64,000 bases of DNA from positions 744,001-808,000 of the forward strand of contig MU008165.1 of assembly GCA_010909165.1 (NCBI GenBank). Direction: 5' to 3'. The DNA is from Anthoceros angustus. Its lineage: Eukaryota > Streptophyta > Anthocerotopsida > Anthocerotales > Anthocerotaceae. Below are positions 22,721 through 31,617 of this stretch, one piece after another (the stretch's first letter is position 1; each line of letters opens with the position of its first letter). The translations under genes were made by a program, and so were the position numbers. The notes below the pieces were generated by a model. It did no database searches and was not told where the DNA came from. It was given only the letters and a program-made list of their open reading frames with translations.

Positions 22721-24590
22721 ACTTTTAGCCATTCTTTTCCGCTCTGCTCGCTCTCCCTTAGGTTATTTGCTCATTGTTTGCCTTCTTTGTGGTTTCCGCC
22801 TTCTCTTGTTTGCTCTTGCTGGTGCTCTTGCGTTGTCTGTTGCCATGGTGGTTTGTTTTCACCAGAGTGCGTTCCGTGCGTTTTTGTTTTCTTCTGCGTT
22901 TGCTTACTTGATTTCCTCGTTTTTAAATATTTGTCTTTGTGTCTATGGCTTTACTTTTTTGCTGATTAGTGTCTGTGTTTGCCTTCTTTGTGGTTTCCGC
23001 CTTCTCTTTCTTTGTCATCGAAAACCTCTTACGCTCTTTCTTTGTATGTTTGTCGACCTTTGCTTTGCATTGTGGCGGCGCTCGTTTTGTCTTGGTTCCT
23101 TCTTCGTGTTGTGCTCGATTTCGCTCTAGTTCATGGTTTCCTTTTAGTATTTGTTGGCTTGTTATGTCATTTTGTATGACTAAGGCTATTGGTTGTCGTC
23201 TTGTCGTTGTTTATTTGCATGTGTTTTGGGGCATTGCTTCCTCGTATTAGGTTTGGAGTCGTTCATCGGTTTTCGTTTTCTCATCAGCGTGTATCCCTGT
23301 TCGTTGCCGATGGGAAATAATCAGGAGGAGGTGACCGTGGGAAGACAATGTGCTCGGTTTTGGTAACTTTGTATCCGAGGTTTATCGCTTGCCGTTCTTT
23401 AGTGTTGCTCTCATTGTTTGTCTTTTCGCTTTGTTTGGTCGGTTCCATGTTATTCGTGTTTCTTGATGTTCCTCTTGCTTGTTGTCTTGGTATGTATTTA
23501 TTAGGCTACTTTACGGATATTCATAATGTTTATGGTCTTGGTGTGTGCACGTTGACAATTGGAGTTTGGTGTTGCGTTTGATTTTGGTTGAAGGCGATCA
23601 TGAATTTGGTAGGTGTGTTCTTACATCGTATACATTTATTTGAAGTAAACTTGGTGTCACTCATTGGAGTGTCAACTTGCGATGTCGTCGTCTTACTTAT
23701 TGTGTCTTCATCTATGTATTGGTGTTTTACTCAACCGTGTACCATAAGGTATGATCACTTTTCTGTTATGTTTTTCATTTCTTTGTGGATCGTCAAGGTT
23801 TCTAACTCTTTGTTTTACTCAACGATGTCATGTAGGAGGTGGCATGCACTTAAAGTTCTTATCACCCGTCACAATTTGTTCTTGTTAGCATATAGATAAC
23901 CTCATTTTGATTTTATCTGCTCATCTCTCTTAAGAGTCGTTCTTAGTTGACTTTTTACATTATTGTCGATAATTTGTTGTGTAGATTGCCCCGTTTGCTG
24001 TAGATTTGGTAATCAGCTTATGTGTAATAGTGTGCATTGAAAAGTGAATCTGGATTGGGCATGCTGTATTGTGTGCATGTCTTGGAGCTTAATCTTATAG
24101 ACCGGTTTTTATGTGCAGGTATTGAAGTGTGCAACGTTTCGGAGGGTTTGCCTCCGAACATCTTTGGATGTTTGATTCCAGTCTAGAAATATGTATTGTT
24201 GTGTGGCATGGATGAGCCTGTGTTGTCCAATGAGCAGTTGATTGTTTTACTTGTGTGGTCTGATGTATATGTTGTACATCTAGTGTTGTTTGTACGTCTA
24301 ACTCTTGTTGTACTTGAAAAAAGGGTTTTCACTTTATTTTTCCAATATGTGGTGTATTTTTAGACGTTCTATGTGTCATCCTTAAGAAAGTGGAAGGAAT
24401 AACAACTCTAACAATGTCTAGCCCCAAGTTGTGTTTTGGGGCCATATCCTCTCTTGTCTAGGCACGATAATCAACTTTTAGACCTTCCAGGTTCTCATCC
24501 GGGCCGGTTCAAGGCATGTGAGTTCTTTCTTTTCGTTTATCTCGTTATGTTGTTTGTACATCTCAACGTTGTTCGATGACTTCTCCGGTG
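22721..24590. other. T-rich non-coding stretch, right arm
   Basis: Strong T excess on the plus strand. Hydrophobic Phe/Cys/Leu-rich frames of 60-120 codons are open because of the composition and are not supported as genes. A 25-30-base string (GTTTGCCTTCTTTGTGGTTTC) recurs at about 22777 and 22977, a 200-bp local duplication. The stretch corresponds to the A-rich 6883-8790 in the left arm and leads into the recombinase start at 24596. Confidence 0.5.
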
Positions 24591-24595
24591 TTGCG

Positions 24596-26862
24596 ATGGC
24601 TCTAAAAGAAAACCCTCTGGGAAAAAGCGAGCACCTTTCAAGTCATGTCCAAGCCGTACACTCGACAACGTGTTAAAACAGCCATCGTTCACACCCACCC
24701 TCTGCAGGATGATGGTAAAGTTTGATGTCCTTGTGCATAGTGAGGGACATATTTGGTGCCGAAAAGTCCATTCCCAAAGGCACTTTTCATCCAAGGAGGA
24801 TGCCCGTCTTCTGAATTTGCTCGGAAGAAGAAGGGTTGACACCGACCTGCCCTTGGTGGAGGGTCCCTTGTCGAGATTACTAACTATTGTCTGCTTCGAG
24901 AGAGGTTAAGTTTGTTGGTGAGAATGTCCATCGATTACTCGATTCCATGGTCCTTTCGCGGCATGCCTGATCTCGAAATGGGCTGTGGGCTGCTCCGTGC
25001 GAGATAAGTCTCTGAATTCCTTTCACCGTGAGTTTTCCATTCCATGTCGCTCCCCGAACACAGTTATCACGACCGAGTGTATTGATATGTTTGAGAGAAT
25101 GAGGTCTGCTGATCCCGAGGATGATTTTGCTATGGGCATGGAAGAAATTGAAGATGAGGCCCATTTTAGGGACCAAGGGTTTGACCCTCGATTCCAGGGA
25201 GCCTGAATGATGCAATGAGTGGTGGTGAGGACAAGTCCAACGCCAAAATAATTGGTGCCGAGTCGTCTTAAGTCTTTCATGAAAGTGAGTGGTGTGAGGG
25301 GTTGGGATAGTGCAATAGAGGACATTCCTCACAAGGACTTGAACCTTATATTGATACCGTTTTCCACCAAGTTCGAACTTAAAAGACAACTCAAGATTCT
25401 CTCTGAAGCGTAAGTCTTCATCCCTTTCTTATTCCGTTGTGTTTCTTTTCATTTTATGTGCTGATTTCAGATATTGGTGAGTTGATGTCCTTCTTCGAGG
25501 GTTCAATCGCATTTTGATAAGGAAGTGTGTTCGAGCAAAGCCGTCTTGGGTCCGATGTGCCGTGATCAATATGTTTCACGGCGTGTTCAATGGTTGTCGG
25601 TGCACTTGTTGCTTCCATGAAAATCAGAAGACCTTGGTATAGTATCGTGCGAAGGTGGTGGCGATATCGATGATGATGAGGCAATTCTTGCCACGGTGAC
25701 CATCAATGTTCTTTTGGGGCGAAAAAGGTTTGTTCGATTCCTAGCTTCTTGTGTGCATTTTGCACTCTTGTTGTTGCTTCTAACGATTGATGTTTTACGA
25801 ATAGGTGTGCATATTTTGCATGAATCGTTTGAGATGCGTGGCGGGAGGAATTGCACAACTTGTCGAGGACTTCTCATTCTCTTGGATTCGGGCGTTTTAT
25901 GCGATCGTTTGTCCATGTTTTGATTGATGCTTTGTTGTGTGGTAATACTCTCCGTGTATGATACCTTGTTTGTGTTGTAATACCCTCCTTGTGTTGCCTC
26001 GCAGATCGAGGAGCGACATTCAAGAATTACAAAGTTGATATGCGCAACTACGGAGAGCACTTAGGCCAAAAGTGAAAAACTATGAGGTGGATGTTATTCA
26101 AACATTTAAAGCCGTCATTGACCATTGTCCAAAGTGGACTGCAAATGACAAGAATATATCTATCCAAGGGTTTCTTTTCAATTCTCCCATCGATAATCCA
26201 AGATCGAATGTAAGTATCTTTTGATAAGGGTTCTAGGTTTGTGTTCCATTGGACGTGCTAACTTTAATTTTCTCTGTGAGTAGGCTTGGTATGCAAAACT
26301 CCGGGTATCCAAAGGAATGCTCTCAAAATATATGAAGACAATGGCAGAAGCAGCTGGTCTTGATGGGTATTACACGAACAAGAGCTGTCGTGTAACGATG
26401 ATTACGCGGCTGACCATGGCTCAGGTGCCCTCAGATGCTGGCAGAAGCGTCACTGGCCACAAAACTGATGCTGGATTTTCAAGGTAGGATCTATTTGTTG
26501 ATGCCGTCTGTAACTTGTTGATGCCTTCTATTGACATGATGTGTTCTCACAGACTGTGGACTTTGCAGGTATGACCGTTCGGGCAAGCAAAAGCGGTATG
26601 ACGGGGTTCTAGTTCACGTGAAAGAAGATCATACAATGAGTTGCTCAATGAAGAACTCATCGGATGCGGGATGACTTGCGGGTGTGCTTCCGTCGATTGT
26701 TGTCAATGTGACTCGGATATAGTTTTTCCACTGAAGATGTAAGTATTTTCTACCATGAAGGAGTGATTTTTTTGGAGAAGATTATGATTCTACTAAAGGA
26801 TGCTGATGTTAAGAATTTGTTGTGCATAGGCTTGTGCTCAATGTTGCCTACAAGTTCAGAGC
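24596..26862 (+). pseudogene. right-arm tyrosine recombinase gene (DUF3504/KIAA1958-like)
   Basis: Multi-exon gene: about 24596-25409, 25471-25727, 25805-25906, 26005-26209, 26284-26483, 26569-26738 and 26830-26862, nearly all with GT-AG borders. Exon 1 is basic at its start (KRKPSGKKRAPFKS in one frame) and acidic later (DDFAMGMEEIEDE). Exon 3 has FEMRGGRN, matching the first catalytic Arg block of the family (Arg codon 25837-25839). Exons 4-5 read FLFNSPIDNPRSNAWYAKLR, then KTMAEAAGLDGYYTNKSCR and VTMITRL (second Arg at 26389-26391), then GHK (26455-26463). Exon 6 opens with the codon for the candidate nucleophile Tyr (26570-26572) in SRYDRS. Known KIAA1958/ZMYM2-like recombinases and Cryptons have MAxxAGLxGxxTNHSxR, GHK and Y in this order. 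Here TNHS is TNKS. The family cuts and rejoins DNA through a Tyr-DNA intermediate. Exons 1 and 2 contain frameshifts; exons 4-6 are nearly clean. Confidence 0.7.
25805..26580 (+). other. recombinase catalytic core (R..R..HK..Y) across four exons
   Basis: Catalytic positions in order: Arg in MRGG (exon 3), Arg in TNKSCR, His-Lys in GHK (exon 5) and Tyr in SRYDR (exon 6). The splice junction between exons 5 and 6 falls inside the Arg codon just before the Tyr. Spacing between the second Arg and the Tyr is about 40 residues, in the range I expect for this family. The core is intact in frame apart from a shift near the end of exon 3, so this copy could have been active recently. Confidence 0.6.
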
Positions 26863-27893
26863 GTAAGCATTCCATGAGTCGTTTTGGTTTTACGAAGGTT
26901 TGTTTCTTTTAATCTTTTCTTGATTGGTATTTGATTCTTTTTGTTGCTTTTTGTTGCAGTGTTGCCAATCTACCACCCTGCTATCCACCATGAAAGGGCC
27001 CTTTGTCGACGGTTAGTATCTTCTGTTGTATTTTCGTCCTCCTTGCTGGTTTGCACCCAATATTTCATGCAATGTTTGTTGTTGTTTTGTTCCATTGTGA
27101 AGCTTTGGGTCCAAGTGCGAAGTAGTGTTAAAGATCTTGATTGACAGCAGACCAACTCACAGGTGTATTCAACATCGACATGTTGAAAAGGTTAAGTGTA
27201 AAGGTGGTTTAAGTTTTATCCTTCATTCTCTTATTGTGTTTGTCGATTCTATGTTTCTTTGGCGGTATTAGCCCCACCACTAAAGATCTTTTGACCACTA
27301 GTTTGTGAGCATTTGGTCCTCATTCAACATTGATGGTGCCCGAGTGTGGTGGAGGTGATGCCTCCTCGCTTGGAGGCCTGTGTAAGCATTTTATGAGTCG
27401 TTTTGGTGTCGAAGGTTTGTTTCTTTTCTTCTTTTCGATTGGTATTTGACTTTTTGTTGCTTTTTGTTGCAGTGTTGCCAATTACCACCCTTGCTATCCA
27501 CCATGAAAGCGGGGCCCTTTGTCAAGACTGGACCGGTTAGTATCTTCTGTTGTATTTTGGTTCTCCTTGCTGGTTTGCACCCAATATTTCATACAATGTT
27601 TGTTGTTGTTTGCGTTCCAGCATTGTGAAGCTGTCAAGTGCGAAGTAGTGTTAAAGATCTTGATTGACAAGCAGACCAACTCGGGTGTATTCAACATCGA
27701 CATGTTGAAAAGGTTTGTAAAGGTGGTTTAAGTTTCATCCTTCATTCTCTTATTGTGTTTGTCGATTCTATGTTTGGCGGTATTAGCCCCACCACTAGTG
27801 TGTGATTTGTGAGCATTTCGGTTCCTCATTTCAACATTGATGGTGCCACGAGTGTGGTGGAGGTGATGCCTCCTCGATTGGCCTGTGCCAAGT
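26863..27893 (+). repeat. 519-bp tandem duplication carrying recombinase-gene exons
   Basis: GTAAGCATT...ATGAGTCG begins at 26863 and again at 27382, and the two units match throughout: TGCTATCCACCATGAAAG, TTGCTGGTTTGCACCC, GTATTCAACATCGACATG. Each unit carries a short exon after TTGTTGCAG and a second exon reading VLKILIDKQTNSGVFNIDM that ends in LKR at a GT donor. The left arm has a single, diverged copy of these exons (about 4690-4480, minus strand), so the duplication is specific to this arm. Confidence 0.75.
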
Positions 27894-27897
27894 CATT

Positions 27898-28790
27898 GTG
27901 GTGAGACTTGACTGGAAGTGCAGGAAGGATTGTGAGACACCTATAGCTTTGGATATGGTAGAGCGGCATGGGGTTGAGAAGGGTGGTTCAAGCGGGTTTG
28001 AGCGTCTTGAGATTACGAGAAAGGGAGAATGGGGAGAATCGAGAAAGGGAATTTCAACGGCAGATTTAGAATCATTGATTGATTGCAATGCGCAAGGGTC
28101 ATACAACCGAGTTTCCAAGCAGAGAAAGCTTTGGAGATCCAAAGGAGAAAAATGTCGAGGCAAGAGTATTTCAAACAAGAGGAAAAACTCAAGCAAGAAG
28201 GAGCAACAGAAATGCGAAGATTGCGTGGGAAAACGTGACAAACTATTGACAATGTTTACATCCTCAGCCTCCACTTCCATCCATGGAAAACCATATAAAG
28301 TCGTAAGTTGATTTAATTGTTCCCTTGATTTTGATCGCTAATTTTACTTTAGTAGACTAAGACGGTAATGTTTGATTAGGTTCTCAACTTTCGTGAAGAT
28401 GAAGAATTTCTCCAAAGCCCCAGTTCATCAACACGGCAAACTATGATAATGTTGGACAAGTTGCCCGGTTAAACCAAGTGGTCTTGGAAACTATGTCTTC
28501 AATCTCTACAATTATGATCAATTTTCCAAAATAAGGTGGGAATCTTTCTAATGAACTTTTCTTTGCGTCTATTCAATCATCTAATTGGTTACAAGCCTAA
28601 TTTACTTTGTATATGTAGATTTGTAATTTGAATAAGGAGGATCAACTATTCTGGTATTTTCTCTATTTTTTACATTATTTTGAATTCATGCAATTCGGAT
28701 ATGAACTTTGCAAAGATGATATTTCTTTGTTGGTTTTTGTATATCACGGATCCGCATGAATGGTATAATGAAGATGTTTCTTGCCAGATT
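27898..28790 (+). pseudogene. right-arm coiled-coil exons
   Basis: Counterpart of 4260-3410. A 137-codon frame (27898-28311) contains VSKQRKLWRSKGEK in one frame and KALEIQRRKMSRQEYFKQEE in the next, the same heptad-rich block as in the left arm. The next exon, 28380-28535, ends with MINFPK before GTGGG. The last exon (from about 28620) reads LCWFLYITDPHEWYNED. Conservation of these pieces in both arms, with the same exon borders, argues that they are coding. Function unknown; the charged coiled coil may mediate self-association. Confidence 0.55.
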
Positions 28791-29178
28791 AGCGATTGTG
28801 TTGGAATTACTAGGCCACCCTGTAGATTACAATCTACCATGGTATTTCAGGCTTCACTTGCTATTCACTTGGCTGATCATTCTTTACCCTCTTGTTCTAG
28901 TTTTGATTTGGACGGTAAAATGTTTCCATTCATCAGTCTACGTTTTTTACTCTATATTCATTTGGTTGATCCATTCTTTACCCTCCTATTCTAGTTTTGA
29001 CTTGGATGGTAAAATGTTTCCATCCATCAGTCTATGCTTTCTAATCTATTGTTACAATTTTCCACCTTATTGGTAAAAAATTTTTTATCAATGAAAAATT
29101 CTCTCTCTTCGTTTTTACCCTTTTGGCCTGAAAAAAACCATGGGCGTCGAGGCCCCAAGCGAGGCAGCGACTTTACGT
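28791..29178. repeat. right terminal inverted repeat with 93-bp tandem repeat
   Basis: Contains two tandem 93-bp units (28863-28955 and 28956-29048), each with TTCTTTACCCTC and GGTAAAATGTTTCCAT, then AAATTCTCTCTCTTCG, then the terminal CGAGGCCCCAAGCGAGGC and GCGACTTTACGT. The outer 35 bases match the left terminus. The 106-codon hydrophobic frame at 28756-29076 follows the repeat and is not considered a gene. Confidence 0.65.
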
Positions 29179-29229
29179 TTCAAACACGGTGGTGTCTCCT
29201 TGAAGAAGGCCCGGGGCGGACACTGATTA

Positions 29230-30552
29230 CGGAGGATTTCCGTAAACCGTGTTGCAACAAAGTATGTATTCAACGACTTTCGAGGAAGGTTTCCGGAAGA
29301 GGCAAAGGTTCCTTAGGTTGGGAAGGTGCGGCGAGACATTCCTAGAGACCCTTAAGACGACCATGGTTCGAATGGCAAAGACAAAAGTCTGTACTTTCAC
29401 GAAGGCACGGTTCCAATCAAGTATTGCTAAATCCTTGAAGGTGTATTGCATAGGGTCGGAAAGGTGCGAGAGATGAAGGCTGATACTTGAATTCACCATG
29501 GGATTGTAGCAAGCCAAGCCCCGGGTGAAATCCTCTCATGCATTGGGCGCTATTGCATGGATGGATGCAACATTTTTACGCAATTAGCGAGCGGTGCCTA
29601 ATGTTGAAGTCTACAATCTTCGACACTTTCACCAAACTAGAAGTGTGGACACAATACAAATGTGGCATGGAGCAAAAGGGCTGTATATTTCGTATGCTTA
29701 CTTTACGAGACTATGGGAGGCAGAACTTCAAGCGTGAAGATACCCAAATCAATCGGTTTTCAACATGTTCTCTTTCGCCGGTCTAAGTTCAACATTGGAA
29801 CCTGGATCGGCAGACGGATCAAGGTAAGCTCATCGCTCCACGTTTTTCGGCATGGTATAAAGAGGGTGAAAGGTTAGCGTGGCAATGGTGTAGGCCATCG
29901 ATATCTAACGGTGGGCGTTGTGATAGTGGAGGTTGAACCTTGGTGAGGTACAACCGGTTGACCCTGCGGAGAAGGCGGGCGGTACGACGCCATCGGGTGG
30001 GGAGAGGCGAGGAGGGCGCGCATGCAGCGCCCTCGGGGTCGTGGGAGGGAGAGGAGGAGGCGCCCGTCGCGCCCTCATGGAATTGAGGGTACGTGGGGAG
30101 GCGGCAACATGCGGTGGACCTAAACCCTAAAGGAGCTTGGGAGGCCGGCATGCCACATCCCTAATTGAGGCGGTAGGGGAGGCGGCGGGCAGCCCGCCCT
30201 TACCGATGATTTGCTGGATCGCAGGCCCGCCCGGTGGATCCCTAGGTTGTTGTTAGCATGACCCTTCGAGGGTTGCCATCATGCTATTGCCCCTTTGCCC
30301 CTACGGGTGACGATCGTCTAGACTCCAGCCTGATAGTAGAGTCGACCCCTTCATCCATTGCATCGGAAATGCGGCGTTTGGGGGGAGGCCCGTTGGTTGG
30401 TCCTGGTTATCGCATGACGTTATATTTCATGGATGGACACTGACATGATGTTTGGTTGAAGGGCAGATATATATCGGGACGCGTTGAACAAACATCGCAT
30501 AAAGCTTATGGAGGAGCGGAAGAAGTTGACAAAACATCGAACGAAAGGATAC
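29230..30552 (+). pseudogene. DUF7869-type gene, 5' part (split by a gypsy insertion)
   Basis: An exon from about 29230 to 29823 carries, across frames, KTKVCTFTKARF, AIAWMDATFLRN and YISYAYFTRLWEAEL followed by a KIPKS and C..C segment. It ends in GTAAGC. The next exon starts near 30467 after GGGCAG and reads DALNKHRIKLMEERKKL, then TKHRTKGY, where the retroelement interrupts it at 30553. The coding frame resumes at 45797 with TEPHKYMLLCIDGMD. In the family I recall as DUF7869 the order is AIAWM.., a C..C segment, a basic helix, then KYMxxxIDGMD, which fits. The family's function is not known to me. Frameshifts in the first exon suggest decay. Confidence 0.6.
29985..30205. repeat. GC-rich GCATGC/GCGCC repeats in the DUF7869 intron
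   Basis: Degenerate units with GCGCGCATGCAGCGCCCTC, GGCGCCCGTCGCGCCCTC and GGCCGGCATGCCAC lie inside the presumed intron 29824-30466. They resemble the minisatellite at 2000-2295 on the other side of the 26-kb unit. Confidence 0.5.
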
Positions 30553-31050
30553 TGTGGAACGCCAAATTTTGGGTCCACGGTTAGAAGAGGGGCATATACC
30601 TCTTAGTTTTGTTCATATTAGTTAGGTTTTATTTTTCTTTTTCTTTTTCTCCAACAGACAGCGGAAGACAATGCAAGAAGTTGTGAGTTGAGAAGCGGAC
30701 GATTTGAGTCCCAGGACCGGACGATGTAAAGGAGGAAAACGGATTCAAAATGGGTCAAAGCAGTCGGAGGTCCGAGACGGAGGTCCGGAAAGTTTCTGAG
30801 AGGGAGGTTCGCGGGAACCTGCAGGAAGGAGGGTTGGTGCGGGCCTAGTGGCGGCGCCAGTCACTCCGCCGGGGCAGTCCGACATGGGAGTAAGGTTCTT
30901 ACCTCCAAGACGCGGTGGAGAGGCCTCGTGTTGCGGTCAGCGCGCAAATTCCAGACAGGTGGAGGTTGGAGGTGGCCGAGGCGCAGGCGCGGAGAGGAGG
31001 AAGAGGCGCAAACACTGGGAGGAGCGATGCAAGCATATATAGAGAAAATC

Positions 31051-31326
31051 ATCCTTGGCGCTCGGAGGAGGAAATCAGCGCCTTGGCCTTGAGGGTTTGA
31101 CAGGAAGACGATCGGGGTTAGGGTCATGACGCGCGGCGGGTGACTTTGCATGTCTGCTGATTTTTCTTCCTTGGCTTTGGCAATTGGTGAACAATGGAAA
31201 TTTCTTCCTTGGCCTTCGTGGTTGAGGAATTCTAACGCTTATCAAGGGAAAAGGTCCTTGGCCTTTGGACAGGGAAATTTCGTCCTTGGCCTTTGGGTGT
31301 GGAAAATCCTCCTCACCCTATATATG
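31051..31326 (+). promoter_or_regulatory. LTR promoter: CCTTGGCCTT repeats and TATA box
   Basis: TCCTTGGC(C/T)TT occurs at about 31052, 31081, 31168, 31205, 31255 and 31283, followed by CCCTATATATG at 31317-31327. The same arrangement is in the 3' LTR (41640-41903). Transcription from here would place the LTR-internal coding region at the start of the genomic RNA. Confidence 0.55.
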
Positions 31327-31617
31327 TGGGGGGAGTGTTTAGCTCATTTGAGTTGGTCGAGGATCAAGGACGAGCGACGGAGGCATCCGGAGGATGCACT
31401 GGAGAACACTTAGAAGAATTTTGAGGAGAAAATCGACCGCATACAGGAAGGATTTTGGAGAAGATCGGCCCAAGTGGAAGATGAAGACGCGCTGGAGGAG
31501 TGCGCAAGGCGCCCAGCAAGAAGGAGGAGCGCACTCAAGGAGAAGAAGAAAGAGAAAGCGGTGAAGGAGAAGCCCGAGAAGGATCCGCCGAGAAGGAGGG
31601 GCCGGATTTTGTAGCCA

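Larger units (their letters stand above)
3177..29178. mobile_element. 26-kb inverted-repeat unit with two tyrosine-recombinase genes
   Basis: Both ends carry the same inverted terminus: ACGTAAAGTCGC then GCCTCG and TGGGGCCTCG, reading inward from 3177 and from 29178 (on the other strand). Inward of this the two arms match at many points in inverted order. These are an AGAGAGAATT-like stretch, the coiled-coil exons, all the recombinase exons with their introns, the leader with AGGTTTGG repeats, and the spliced gene B. The recombinase genes face outward and the gene B copies face inward. The arms differ in length because the right arm has several tandem duplications. I see no clean target duplication beyond the ACGT termini. 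The unit may be one composite element or two head-to-head copies of a roughly 10-kb element; the evidence for inverted homology is strong, for autonomous mobility only inferred. Confidence 0.7.

Noticed and set aside
22767-23581. Series of Phe/Cys/Leu-rich ORFs resembling membrane proteins
   Set aside because: The region is extremely T-rich and all three frames look alike; the inverted counterpart has no matching ORFs.
28756-29076. 106-codon ORF with apparent transmembrane segments
   Set aside because: Encoded by the 93-bp tandem repeat and AT-rich terminal sequence; only the first 15 codons overlap a conserved exon, in another frame.
3177-29178. Classical MULE or hAT transposon
   Set aside because: No DDE transposase motif, BED finger or hAT dimerisation block seen, and no 8-9-bp target duplication at the termini.
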